From Albugo candida (Eukaryota; Oomycota; Peronosporomycetes; Albuginales; Albuginaceae): a stretch of 64,000 nt of DNA. The first letter of the stretch is position 1. Each line of letters begins with the position of its first letter. The notes below the pieces were generated by a model. That model was not told where the DNA came from and made no database searches. It saw nothing but the letters and a program-made list of their open reading frames with translations. The DNA lies in NCBI GenBank assembly GCA_905220665.1, contig CAJNAR010000018.1:62001-126000 (forward strand). Direction: 5' to 3'. Both the position numbers and the translations under genes were made by a program. Positions 35,397 to 47,400 of the stretch are shown here, one piece after another.

Positions 35397-36030
35397 GTTT
35401 TCGAGGTCCGCAAATTGAGTGTTTTTATCTCTCCCATTTATTCAAGCGAGAAAGTTTAGGATTGGATACGAGCTCCAAACGGGGACGTCTGATCTCATGA
35501 ACACTTTTGAGGCTGAATGTTCTTTCTTAGCGACAAAGATGTAGTACTTCCAATGGTCGTATTACAGAAACCCGAGTGGGCCAGACTCTATTGAGTAGCT
35601 TTCACATAATCACACTGTGGCCTCACGCGTCAACCAATACTGTGTTACCCAACAGGGTTTATATTTCGACGAAATTCACCCCTAAAGCAGTTTATTATTT
35701 GACTAGGTCGATTCTAACATCCGGAGTGATGGAGAAAAGGTTAGACGATGAAACAATTCTCTCTTTTCTAGTTCTGCTTCGCTGATAATATGAGATGAGA
35801 ATAATACTAGAGATGCGTGATTGATCATAAGAAACAATGGTTCCCTGCTCAATTTGTACCAACCAAAGCATTTGTATTTGCACTTATTCCGAAGACTTTA
35901 ATGGATTTCCAAGTAGAAGGTAAATGAATACTATTCATCAAGGTTGGGAGAAAGCTCCCTCGCTGAGTACAACGGAATAATTGATCGAGGGAAAATTCTT
36001 TTTTCATGATTTTTAGCGTTGAAAAAAATA
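35397..36030 (-). repeat. Degenerate LINE-related element, copy 3, 5' part
   Basis: It aligns in the same orientation with about 18.835-19.5 kb of copy 2. 35460-35510 matches 18893-18945, 35575-35670 matches 18985-19075, and 35905-35935 matches 19470-19505. It starts, in copy-2 coordinates, within a few bases of where the fragment ending at 29075 stops. The two fragments are therefore best read as one element split by about 6.3 kb. Confidence 0.6.
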
Positions 36031-36099
36031 AGAAAGGGATACTGTCATTTATGTTATACCTACCTACAGGTCAGACACATGCGTGTACCTAACTGCTAA

Positions 36100-36978
36100 C
36101 GGTCCGTGAGTTACTTGATTGGCTGTAGTTCTAACGCTTTGTCTTTTCTATGAAGATACAATAAGAGAAAAGGTTGTGTCGTCAGTCGCATCCCGTACCG
36201 TTTCGTGTATACGTTCTCGTCCTTCTTCAATGTACTCATTTCCTCTTAACACACCTCCTCGTCTGCAACATCACCGCTTCGCCTATTTGATATTTTGGCC
36301 TCTGCACCACTCCTGAAGCTCACCAACTCGGATAATGACGCGCGTTTTCGCATTCACGGCCTTCGTCATTAGGTCTGCAAGTTGCTATTCAGACCGCACG
36401 TACTGTGCCGCTATAACCCCACGTTCGCGTTAAACGCACGTCGATGTGTTTCACCTTCAGGGACGATGTCTCACCTTTTAGATGCTTGATGGAAGCTTGT
36501 TCGTTGACGTATAGGGTCATAGGCAGTCCTGGCGCCATGCCAGTTTCACATAATATTTCTCGTATGGCAAGCCGCTCGCGCGACTCTTCCGACGCGTCAG
36601 AGAAAAGCTTCTTCCATGGTGTAGGGTGAGAGGCCACCTTGCTTCTTGGACATTCAGCTTACTGCTATTCCGTGACCCCGCCAGTAAGCGACTTACAATC
36701 CGGCTTGTCGGTGGTAAGTTAGCATCCGAGTAGGACTTCAAAGTCACCGTCTTTCTAGCTCTCTTCCTTGGGGCCATGTACAGCTTGAAAGCACGGGTAC
36801 CCTCAAGATATTGCGCAATCCGCTTGGCAAGTTTATCATCATGGAAAGTGGCTGGTGCGTCTGGAGCGTCGTCTTGTGATCAGCGAACGTAATGTCTGGC
36901 CGCGTACAGTGCTCCACCCCCAGTAAGCTTCTAATAAGAGATTGAAAATTCCGTATGCTTGGGCCATCGCTGTCTGCT
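36100..36978 (-). mobile_element. Copia retrotransposon, 3' half (RT end, RNase H, possible LTR)
   Basis: The minus strand encodes the end of a copia reverse transcriptase (about 36.74-36.97 kb: F-Q-S-L-I-R-S-L-L, C-T-R-P-D-I). RNase H follows (about 36.39-36.64 kb: V-N-E-Q-A-S-I-K and V-K-H-I-D-V-R), then a C-terminal Q-L-A-D-L-M-T-K-A near 36.35-36.38 kb. Several frames are used, so the copy is dead. A roughly 36-bp block around 36209-36245 recurs at 47974-48010 on the far side of the element and may be LTR sequence. The coding sequence upstream continues at 44461, beyond the inserted LINE. Confidence 0.7.
36962..36978. repeat. Target-site duplication of LINE (left copy)
   Basis: GGCCATCGCTGTCTGCT recurs with one mismatch at 44461-44477. 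Joining the copia frames across the interval at this point restores a natural RT order (the D-S-D-G end of the 44.5-kb part followed by P-S-I-R-N-F-Q-S-L of the 36.9-kb part). This supports a 17-bp duplication created by LINE insertion. Confidence 0.6.
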
Positions 36979-37144
36979 TTGTCAAGGATTTCATTGCACT
37001 GTTTATCTGGTTCTTTAACTACCTTCCTTATCCTATCATGAGCCCCTGACCGCACTTCTCAATTTGCCGGCTACTAAGTAACCTGCCAATTTAGTAAAAC
37101 AACTCGAAAAAACAACCTTTTTCAACTCGTTCCTCTCGAAAACA

Positions 37145-39632
37145 ATGGTTCAAGTCGACATATCGACACAACCAAGGGTGCTAGCGTCCACTTGTAGTGA
37201 CGTGGCAACCCTCATGAGTCACCCTGTTTTGGGTGATTGTATGATTGTTGATCAGTCATCACCCCTGTGTGATGACGTGGAAAGCACCCCCACCCCCAGT
37301 GTGACGGTACTGGTCAATACCGGTACTACAGGTGTCGGATGTGGTACCGGTGGTACATGCGGTACTGTCGTTGCCTCGTCACAGGATGACCCAAAGGCAA
37401 CTGCAAGTGTGGACGACACTAAAAGTCCCACTTTGGCTGACCTGATCAGGTCACAGGAGTCCTTGCGTAAGGACCAGGCTAGAGCTCGGGCGAAATTCCG
37501 CGTGGAGCTCGCAAAGCCGAAAGCCTCGGATATCGAGGCTATACAACAGCTATATGCTGATGGGGAGCACCCGGATTGGTCCGTTTTGTCTGCGAAATTG
37601 GAAGCAGCAAGACCTTTCCAAATCCGGAAAGCAACCTTCCCTGTGGTCCTGGAGACGGGCCAGTCCTTGACCCGTACTCCGAATGGGAAAATTTTATCCT
37701 CTCTGATGCGAGACCACGGCAATCCGGTCTTTGAAAGTTTACTGGAGAGCCGGTCAATCGCTCAGGTGTCGAAAATGCCTGGGGGCAACATTACGGTGAT
37801 GGTCACCACGGCGGATGACTGCCAGCAGTTGGAGTGTCAGCCGGTGACTATCCTTGGGGAAAAGTACTTTTTCGGGAGTTTGATACTCTTGAAACAAAGT
37901 ACTACCTCGATGTTTTCGGCGTAGGCGTGGAGGAAGAACGGAACAGCATTCTCCGTGCTCTTCACCAACTAGGATGTCAAGTGGTGTATGACACCTTCCG
38001 CGAGACGATTCCCACGAAGGCAGTGGTGATGTCGACTTGGCGAGTTTACTTCGGTAGTTTGACGTTCCCTCAACAACTGGTTTGAGTTGGTAAAGTGATT
38101 GAACAAATCGCTTACGACAAACAGCTCTACCCAGTACGGGGTAAGAATGCTCCTATTCCAACGGAACGACCACGTTTTGGTCAACGTGGTCCTTATTGCT
38201 TGGATTTGGGTGCTACATCAACCCCGGGAGCACGGCAACACCAGAGCAAGCAAAACAATCAAAAACAACGCAAAAATCAATCTGCAACTCAGATTCACGA
38301 CACCCAAAAAACAACAAAAGAACCAGAAACATACAACCGAACCAGCGGCACTCGTGGTGGCACCACAAAAGGTGGTGGATCCAGTTCACAGTCAAGAATT
38401 GGAAGCGAGGAAACCTGGACGGAAGCTCTCCGATCAAATCTCGGTGGAGCTCAATACTCCCCCAACTATCACACCACCAGGGGCATCAGCCTTATTGCAG
38501 CCGTCTCCTCCCATCCTCCAACTGACCAGTCAGTCATACTCACAACCACGGGAGCGGGATGGGGATGTGTCCATGAAGTTTGCATGGACGAGTGGAAAAC
38601 GTAATCGGGTGGAGCCGTTCGAACAAATGGTCTCCAAAGCACCACCTCTTGCGCTTCCGAAACTAGCGACGAGTAATTATTTTTCTGTGCTCGCAACTAT
38701 GGAAGTAGAGATCGAAGAAGTAAAAGCGGTTGCCAATCCAGATAATGGCAATCGCGTCCAAATCATCCCCGTGAAAGCAAGGATGCCAAAAGAGGTGGCC
38801 ACCTCGAAAGAGGCGGCACACTTTTATCAAAAACGTCATACAACAATCGAGAAATCGGAACGACCAACCCGAGTTGGTGAAATAGGGGAGCTAATGGAAA
38901 TCGATTCGAAAAATGCCCTTCACTCACTCCGACCGGACAAGCTGGTTCAAGCGGATTCTTGCATCCCTCATGTGCGGAAGCTAATCCAGTTCTGCACAAA
39001 TCCGGACAAACTCATCCGAGCGGCACTTGATCATCCGATCACGATGAATGGTGTGATACTCGCGTGTATGGGAGTCGAATGATAAAGCTTTGGATGAAGT
39101 GGCGCATCTACTCATGATAAATCGCGTTTTAGCTACACACAATCTCGGCGAAGATGTTACGTTTGCGACACGATGAAGTCGCCACGTTGGTGGAAAAGTT
39201 CCCTCCAAGCGATCGGTATTGTTCGAGAAAGTAATGTCGTGGTGGACGTCAGTGCCAGACATAGTTATCGGTTTGACTCGAGCAACGAAAGCTCTCGCGT
39301 TGTTGGAACTTTTATTCATGTGTACTGCTCCGACATTCTACACAAACGATCACTGGATCCAATATCTCACCGATGGACCAGTGATCTGGATTCCGGGTCA
39401 TCATTGTCGTTTACTTCCAACCAATGTGATCATATCCTTCTTCCGCTCCGACGTTGGCATAAAGTGTTGGTCTCAATGGTTTGGAGGTAGATGGCGTGGA
39501 CTTCTCCATGGTGACATCGCTGAGCTTTCCGTCAATCTCAGCTTTTTTCCAGAGGAACACACAACACTTCACCTCTCACAACAAGATGGTGAAATGAGGT
39601 TGATTACTGGTCCACTTCAGCGTGAATGCTAA
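37145..39632 (+). pseudogene. LINE ORF1-like region, frameshifted
   Basis: It opens with a 259-codon frame (ATG 37145) rich in Thr/Val/Gly. The coding sense then shifts frame near 37.88 kb, meets a stop at 38083-38085, and continues through frames 38095-38220 and 38099-39082 and a final frame to about 39630. The central part is Gln/Lys/Asn-rich (about 38.22-38.35 kb), typical of nucleic-acid-binding ORF1 linkers. No RRM or zinc knuckle was clearly recognised. ORF1 proteins coat LINE RNA; this copy could not make a full one. Confidence 0.6.
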
Positions 39633-39639
39633 GGGCTCC

Positions 39640-42600
39640 TCGATTATTTCGACGTGGAACAATGTCTCAGCACTCACGGTGAATGTTAATGGAATTCATA
39701 AAAATGGTCATCTTTTTATCGACCACATCTTATCACAACACTCCATTTGTTGTGTTCAAGAAACCAAGTTTCACGATCCCAACCAACTGGAATCATTTCA
39801 ATTTTCATCATCCTCAAAAATGCAGCACAAAATGTTTGTCAATGATCACAACAGTGCTTTTCTCCATCCGACTCAAAACCGCAGTGGCGGTGTCATGACA
39901 ATATTTCGTTCGGACTTTCCCGGTTATACAACAGCTGAAGAACTCACCGATCGAAGCATTCGAAATCGCTATTTGGTTCTGCGTCTTCTCATTCACGATG
40001 CACCGGTGTATATTCACAATGTATATGCACCGGTCAAGGCCGAGGAACGAGTGGGTTTTTATGAGTTATTGCTTTCCACACTTTCGAATCGACCGCAACA
40101 CATATAGTATTTGGTGATTTCAACACACCACTCGATCCAGCTATCGATGCTTCGAGTGGAACAATTCGACACGAACCAAGTCGATTAGCGTGTTTGGAAT
40201 GGCTTTCACAGTTGGGTGTGGTAGACGCTTGGCGAATCCAACATCCGACTGAAACAGTATTTACAGGACCATTACCGCGCAAGAATCGACTTGATTATAT
40301 CTGCATGTCGGAAGAGCTATTCAATATGGTATACAAAACCTCTGAGTATTTTCGTCCACGACATGCGGGAGATCATCTGGCACAAAAAGTAACTTTTGCA
40401 AATCCAACTCAATCACCCGGTCGAGGATATTGGAAATGCTCATTACGACTATTTGAATATCCTAAAGTTATCGAAGCAATCAAATTGGAAGCGATTTTGG
40501 TGCTCGAACAGTTACGAACAACTTCGAATCCCGGTAAAATGTGGGAAAGTTGGAAGACGAAAATCAAGAAACAGCTTCAAGGAATCGAAAAAAAGGTTGC
40601 ACAAGATAGCCGACGTGATGTTGAGTCTAGCCAGCGTGTTTTGGAAGTCGCAGCAGCTCGCTATCGCATTCAAGACACCAATGAGTCACGGTATTTTTAC
40701 GAATCGAGTCTCCAACAATTTAAAATTTCAGTCGAAAACAACGCGAAATACAACCAAGATGAAAGCTTCGACCATCACGTGAAGCATATGGAGAACTCTT
40801 CAAAGCATTTTTTTCGCCCTCCGGATAGTTCTTGTCGTCGCGTGCCGATCGAAAATGTTACAAAAAAATGTGGTACCGTGACATCGAACCCGAGGGAGAT
40901 TATTGACGAATTCAGAGATCATTGGGGTGGCGTCATGGGCTCTGTTTATAGCTCTGAGACCGACTCATATGATCCAAGTGACAGAAAGCAAAAAAAGTTA
41001 CTCGATTCGATTCAAGTTTCCCTTGCCTCAGCAGAGCAAGACCGTCTCTCGACTCGGTTAAGTACGACCGAGATGGCGGAAGCGATCAAGCACATGCGGA
41101 GTAGTTCTTCTCCAGGTATGGATGGACTACCAGCTGCATTTTATCAGCTTGATCCGGAAACGTTTGGCGAGTGTCTGAAGATCGTGTTCGAATATCAGCT
41201 GGAAAGAGGAATTCTACTTCGATCACAACGTCACTCGGCAATAACATTATTGTACAAAAAAGGATCACGAGGTGATCCTGGCAACTATCGACCGATCGCA
41301 CTGCTTTGTGTCGATGTAAAAGTACTTTCAAAAGTGTTGGCGTATCGATTGCAACGTTTTTTGCCAAAATTGATCCATCAAGATCAAAAAGCATTTGTGC
41401 GCGGAAGGTCAATGCATCATCATATTCGACATCTCACCGACATCCAAGACTTGGTCACTCATCGTGGGGAGGAAGCTTATGCGACTTTTCTCGACTTTGA
41501 GAAAGCTTATGATCGAGTCAATTGGACGTACATGTTTCGCGTTTTGGAAAAAATGGGTGTTGGAAAAAGTTTCATCGACTGGGTTCGTCTTTTGTACAAT
41601 AACACAAAGGCGCAGTTGATGATTAATGGAAATATCACACCATCTATTACACCACAACGTGGAGTGAAACAAGGTGATCCTCTCTCAGCATTACTTTTTC
41701 TGATGACGATCAAACCTTTGGGAAATTTACTTCGACAACATGAAGAACATGGCATTTGGATTAATGGCACGACTGTCGCAACTGGATTATTTTTTGCGGA
41801 CGATTCGACATTGCTTTCAGAGACACCAAATGGTGTTTTGACGCAACTCGAACTCGTCCAAGTCTATTGCGATGGATCGGGTGCGAAACTCAACTTGAGT
41901 AAATCATCTTTGCTCTCGTTGAATCGGACCAAGCCATGTCCATGTATTCCCAATTTGACCATAATGGGTCCGGAGGATTCGGTCAAGTATTTGGGTATGC
42001 CGTTCGGCCAGACACCGACTCATTCGATGGTTATTTCAACTCTCGACAAGCGTTTTTACGATGGGTTTGGTGCATGGTTTCGACGAGCACGAACTGTTCG
42101 TGGTCGACTACTGGTTGCGCAGACGATGATTTTATCACGTTTGTGGCATTACACGATGCACGTAGACATACCAGCAGCGACAATTCGACAGTGGCAATCG
42201 ATGTTAAATCGATTTGTGCTTGGTCGGAAACACAAAAAAGATTCAAAACATGTTCACCTACTCAGCAAAGAGTTTTTATATCTTCGCCGACAAGATGGTG
42301 GACTACAAGTTCCTTTTTTGGTGGGACGACTAAAGCTACAACGTATTCAATTCCTTCAGCAGTTCGCATCCGATGCGTCAACAATTATTCCTGCGAATTG
42401 GACAACTGCTTCGACGGAATTATTACAACTTATCCAACCTTCCTTTGGACCACACAAGCCGATGGATGTATTCACTATCGCACCAAATCGACATGGGAAA
42501 ATGGTTCAATGGGAGAGCATATCGTCATGGTGGAAACAAGCATTTAGAATGTGGCATCAGATGGATTGGAGCATTTCAATATCAGATTTAAATGTTTCAC

Positions 42601-43886
42601 AACGCCGTCAGTACTACATGGAACAGCCGATGTGGTGTCACTGCGACCAAAAATTACATTACGAAGCTGCTACTCGTCATCCGAGTACGCAGAACGTTTG
42701 GTACAATCTTGGCATGATGGATGAACCACATCGAACATTTCGAAAAACGTTTGCTACACTTTTCGACGTTCGAAGTTTGCAAGACTTTTTTCGTGAAAGC
42801 GACACATGGCCAACGAAGGAAGATTTCGTCGCCAACTATTACAACGACGAAGAGCTGAACACGTCGGATGTGTCTGAAGAAAAGTTGCTGAGTCGACTTT
42901 ACAATGAAGTCACTCAGATTCTCCAGCGTATCCACTCGACGATTGGTCTCATCACTTGGATTATACCAACCACGAGTGGCAGATCATTTTATGTGGGAGT
43001 AAAAAGCAAGGAAAGGAAACATTATTTTCCATCTATTCCACGCTCACAACTCTCACGAATCGTCTGGAAACCTCCCGAACCAACCAAGAGTCATCCGATG
43101 TCGACACATTGGTCAACACGGGAGAGATCGGACGCACTGGATTCAGAACGAGTTCGAACTTTTATGGCTACATCACGGCATCTTCGAAAACGTGTATTAC
43201 CAATTTTCGAGGATTTACAGTTTCGTCTCGCCTTTCGGATGTTGCCAGTTCGATCTCGTTTCTGGTTCTTAAAGGATATTCAGCCCGACATTATATTGTG
43301 CACGCAGCCTTCGTGTGGGGCAGTGGAATCCGATCAACATCTCTTTCTAGAGTGCGATCACACGGCACAGTTATGGAGGGAGTTACTTCCTAGTTGGGAT
43401 CAGTTTTTCTCCTCTCGACCACGTTGGACGCATATTGCATGTGCAATCGTACCAACACTACGGTCGGATTGGAAAGAATATTTAGCAATTATCTCAGATT
43501 TGTGGCTTGCATTGCAAGCGGTGACACTGCACTTCGTCTGGACAGATCGGAATCGTCGTTTGTTCGATCATCGATCAGCAACTCCGACAGTTCCAGCACT
43601 TTCCGTGATCTACACCACGTTTAGTGCGCACGTTCGGTACTTTCGAAGACAGTGTTACGACCAAGAGGAACGCATTCGGCTTGCAAGGGTGCTGGATCAA
43701 CTCGCAACGCAAGGATCATTTGGTGGATTTTCAGAAGTCGAAGATCATTGCTGCGGGTACGGCACAGGCGAGTGGAACGGCAAGTGCAACTCGGATCTTA
43801 GTCCTAGTTGGCTGGTTATGCTCACCGTAGTGTGGCGCACACCAATTTGCAAACCACGGTACTTTTGGACCATCTTTACAACTTAA
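39640..43886 (+). pseudogene. LINE ORF2: endonuclease and reverse transcriptase, one 5' frameshift
   Basis: The endonuclease domain starts at T-V-N-V-N-G (about 39.68 kb) with Q-E-T-K near 39.76 kb. A frameshift near 40.10 kb separates it from its own G-D-F-N, R-L-D-Y-I and G-D-H motifs, which lie in a long open frame that then runs uninterrupted to 43886. Reverse-transcriptase landmarks follow: S-S-P-G-M-D-G near 41.11 kb, F-L-D-F-E-K-A-Y-D-R-V near 41.49 kb, G-V-K-Q-G-D-P-L-S near 41.66 kb and the catalytic F-A-D-D near 41.79 kb. A C-terminal Cys/His zinc-binding segment (C-T-Q-P-S-C...H-L-F-L-E-C) lies near 43.3 kb. All catalytic motifs look intact; only the frameshift breaks the polyprotein. 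Confidence 0.85.
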
Positions 43887-44099
43887 CAACTTTTTCAACT
43901 TTACAGCCTTTACAAGCTGGACACAGTCTCGTATTAAGGGTGCTGAGGCTACTACGATACGAGATTATCAACGAGACGACAATTTATCATCTCTCACAGG
44001 TATTTCACGAAACGTTTTTTATATGTATATATGTTATTTAAGATAGCCTAGGCAACTAGAGAAGTCAGTTAGTCTAATTCTAGTAATATAGACACCTTC

Positions 44100-44117
44100 A
44101 ACTGAGCTAGTGTGTAG
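44100..44117. repeat. Target-site duplication of SINE-like insert (left copy)
   Basis: AACTGAGCTAGTGTGTAG, repeated exactly at 44438-44455, directly flanks the tRNA-like insert on both sides. Confidence 0.7.
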
Positions 44118-44437
44118 ACCCCGTCGGGGGGCCTAGCGGATAGTACACATGTGTTCCGACCGTGTGTACCCCAGTTCGAATCCTGGCGGTGGCAAAAGGG
44201 CTGCGATGGGGCCCCTCGGCGGACGCAAAGATACCTCCACTTAATTATCAACCTACTCAACGAAGATATGGACGTGTCAAGACCGCTGGAAACTACACCA
44301 GAAAATAACTGCACAGGAGTTGGACCGGGCTCTTCAGAGAGTTACATACTAGTGATTAGAATAGAGTAGACAACCACCAAACTGTAGTAACAGAAAGGTG
44401 TCTAAATAAAAGTACTACGGGCGAACAAGCTTAACTG
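44118..44437 (+). mobile_element. tRNA-derived SINE-like element
   Basis: This 320-bp insert lies between perfect 18-bp direct repeats within the 3' part of the LINE. Its first about 75 bp resemble a tRNA: an A-box-like CTAGCGGATAG near 44142, an anticodon-arm-like inverted pair (ACATG/CGTGT) around 44156-44174, a strong B-box GTTCGAATCC at 44174-44183, and a 3' GGTGGCA. T-stem and acceptor pairing are imperfect, so it is not a functional tRNA gene. An unrelated body of about 240 bp follows, without open coding sense. A pol III SINE is the simplest reading. Confidence 0.6.
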
Positions 44438-44460
44438 AACTGAGCTAGTGTGTAGTCTAT

Positions 44461-44477
44461 GGCCATCACTGTCTGCT
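44461..44477. repeat. Target-site duplication of LINE (right copy)
   Basis: GGCCATCACTGTCTGCT, one mismatch from 36962-36978. Confidence 0.6.
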
Positions 44478-47400
44478 GTAATCAGCAGCGCGCCGTCTAC
44501 CAATGCAACTTCATAGCAGTCTAACCCAATAGGAGCGTGAGTCGAACTCGCATCTCTCGCCTTCGCTCCCTCAGAAGCTCGCCGATGGCGCCTTCCTGGT
44601 CGACCACGCACCTACCATCATCGTCTACAGTTACTCGCATCCCCAAAAATATGCTCACGGCGCCTAAAGCAATGATGGACAGGCTGCCAAGACTCCCGAT
44701 AAAACGTTCAATAGCTTCCTCGGTCACGCATATGCGATTCGCGCTGCTTGAACCGGATTCTATCATACGAGCATGTGACAGTTGGCTCCACAGCCTTCCC
44801 GCCTGTTCAAGCCCGTAAAGGCTCTTGCGAAGCTGTAGCACAAGCTCACACACGCTTTCTGCATCCCGTTTCTTGAGAGTGTCGCTGCTCACAACCAACC
44901 CTTGGTTCCCTTTAGTAGATAGAATATGGAGGTCAGCTTCTTTGTCGTCCTTCACGCAGGCGTTTGCGATATCATCATGCTTTGCATCGACTCCCCACGT
45001 AGACGAGAGAGCTAGTATCACTTTGACGGTTGACATATCCATGACGGCAGGAAATGTAAAGACGTAGTCTACTACAGCATTTGATCGTTTCTAAACACGC
45101 TACGACTCGTGGTTTCAGGCGCACAACATCTCCATCGGTAGTCGTCTTCGTCTTGTACACACTTTGTGTGGAGTGCATTGCCACCGGATGCACGTTTTAC
45201 GTGGAGCCAGACCTGGTTGCTTTCAAGCACTTCTAATTCTTTGTCCATTGCGATTGGCCAGTCCTTTATCTTCGCGCTTCCAATTGATTCGCCATAATTC
45301 TTCGTGTCACGTTCATACACGTGGTTGAAAACACTAGAGTTTCTTACTGCCTCCTCCTGCGCAGAGGCTTCCTGCGAGCACGTAACATCTGACGCGAGCG
45401 CCCAAGGATTCCTGGTTGCTGCGCGCGCTTCACTTTGCTTTCCGTGCCAGTTCCGCCACTGCCACGCATGCTGCCGTCATCGTTGCTGCAAGTCTCGCTA
45501 TCTCAGGTGCATGCGGGGTTACCTGGTCATTGCGTTCGAGTGCACTGTGGAGCTGGTTGTTATTTTCGTCGCTGAGTGTTGAAATGTTTCTGCATGCTTC
45601 GTTACGAGGACGACGCTGTCGTCCTTCAAGAAGACTCTGTATCCTTCACTCCTCCCGACGATGATTCCGGCTTGTGCTTATTCTGCGAGGGAATGCTTGC
45701 GTAATTTTTGGTAAACTGCGCAAACGAAGCCGAAAACCACTACGTAGCGCACGTCTGAGGCTACCATGGTAAGTACTTCAAGTGGCGATGCGCAGCGTAA
45801 GTTTGCCTTTGCCGGGTGTAGTCTGCGTAATCGCAGCGTCGCCCCAGAAAAACAAAGGTAATGGACTTGCAAAGATCAATGAACGCGCAATATTGATAAT
45901 GGGTCGATGCATTCGCTCTGACTTCCCGTTCAACGCTTGATTACAAGCTTAAGAGACCTGATGCATAATGCCGTTGCACTTGCAGATTTGGTCGACGTTC
46001 CGATACTCGCCCCCACTGTCCGTTCTTAGTACATGAATACGACAATATAATCGCTTTTCAAAAAACACCAAGAAGTGTTCAAACTTCTTTGCAGCATTGT
46101 CCTTCGTCGCAGCCAGGAACACGAGACACTAGTTAGAATTATGGTCGACAAAGTTCACAAGGTATCGGTTACCTTGGCGGTCTTTCGACGTCATGGGTCC
46201 TTATAAATCTGAGAAGATAACTCAGGCAATCCTTCCATTGGGGAGTTATTGCCGCTGTCTTTTTCGGTATCTTTTTCGATTGAGAATTTTTTGCCTGCTT
46301 TACTTTGGCGCACAACAAACACGTGAATCGGCGCCTGTCCGTCAGCTCGATTCCCGAAGCGGTGTCCCTTGCCAGTCGCTCCACCGTGTCACACGACAGT
46401 TGTCCGGGTTGCTGTTGGACGTGCATGAGTGTCCCACTTTGCATTTTCGGTGTAGGATCTACCGTTCCTTCGTCAGACACGATTGTCATGAGGACCTCAT
46501 TTGGAGTGTCCTTTCGATGAAAGGTTGCCACTTTCTGAACGTAGAGAACATTGCTTTTTATCTTCAAATCAAAAGACACTTTTCCGTTACTGCAGTTGAA
46601 GGGCGAGCGCTTTGCACCGTCATACCAAACCTTTGAGCTCTAGCTGGCCGTACGATATGATGTTGTGCTCGAACTGAGTCGCAAGGTAAACGTAGGTGAG
46701 ATTGACCCCTGCGATCCTTTCTTTCTGCCATCACACACAGGCCGACGCTTCCGACTCTTGTTATACTTAACGTCTCTTCATCCGCCATGTTACATCAATG
46801 GCTGCAGTTCTTTGCGTACTCTAACAAGCTTTCGTCGTTCACAAGGTTTCGACTCATGCTACTATCCAAAACCCACTCGTCTTGGTAATTATTTGTATCG
46901 GGGAGCAGATACGTGCTCTTTATGTTGGGTCTTGGGCTCTTCCGACGTCGTTGATAGCCAGAAAGAGAATCAAATCACCTCTGCCGTGATGCCCAGCGTG
47001 GTTCTTTCTCTCTCGGCTGCGACAATCAGTGTTTATAGCCACAGTTTTTCCGGACCTAAAGAACGCGCGCGTCTCTTTTCTTGCTGAAACCTCGTCTGTA
47101 TGAGCAGTGACATCTTGTCCTATCTCACGGCCCTTTCGCGTCTCAAGCTCCTCGGCTTGACCCAGATAGTCGGTCCTCAAATTGTTGTACCCACTGTTCT
47201 CAAGTTTGCTGACGCATAGTGCACGATATTGCCGAGCACTTGTTGATCCGCTCCATCAAATGAGTCGCTGACCGCAATCACGTTCTGGCCAGCTTCGCTT
47301 AGGGTCTTCACGTGCCTTAAAGAGCCGTATCGACTGGGATACTGTGATCGGGGTCTTGAAAGTCTGCAGTAGCATTTCTGTGACGTGGTCTAGTGTCGGT

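Larger units (their letters stand above)
36979..44460 (+). mobile_element. Nearly full-length LINE (non-LTR retrotransposon) inserted in copia
   Basis: About 7.5 kb including a nested 320-bp SINE-like insert. Order: about 165 bp of 5' untranslated sequence, an ORF1-like region (37145-39632) in several frames, an apurinic-type endonuclease plus reverse transcriptase ORF2 (39640-43886), then a 3' region. It is bounded by a 17-bp near-perfect target duplication in the host copia. It is the best-preserved element in the window, yet it carries several frameshifts. It serves as the reference for the more decayed LINE-related copies at 1-3.9, 14-19.75 and 27-36 kb. Confidence 0.8.

Noticed and set aside
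37252..37722. 156-codon minus frame
   Set aside because: Antisense shadow of the LINE ORF1 region.
44118..44195. Functional tRNA gene
   Set aside because: The B-box is good, but T-stem and acceptor-stem pairing fail and the segment is the head of a 320-bp insert with target duplications.
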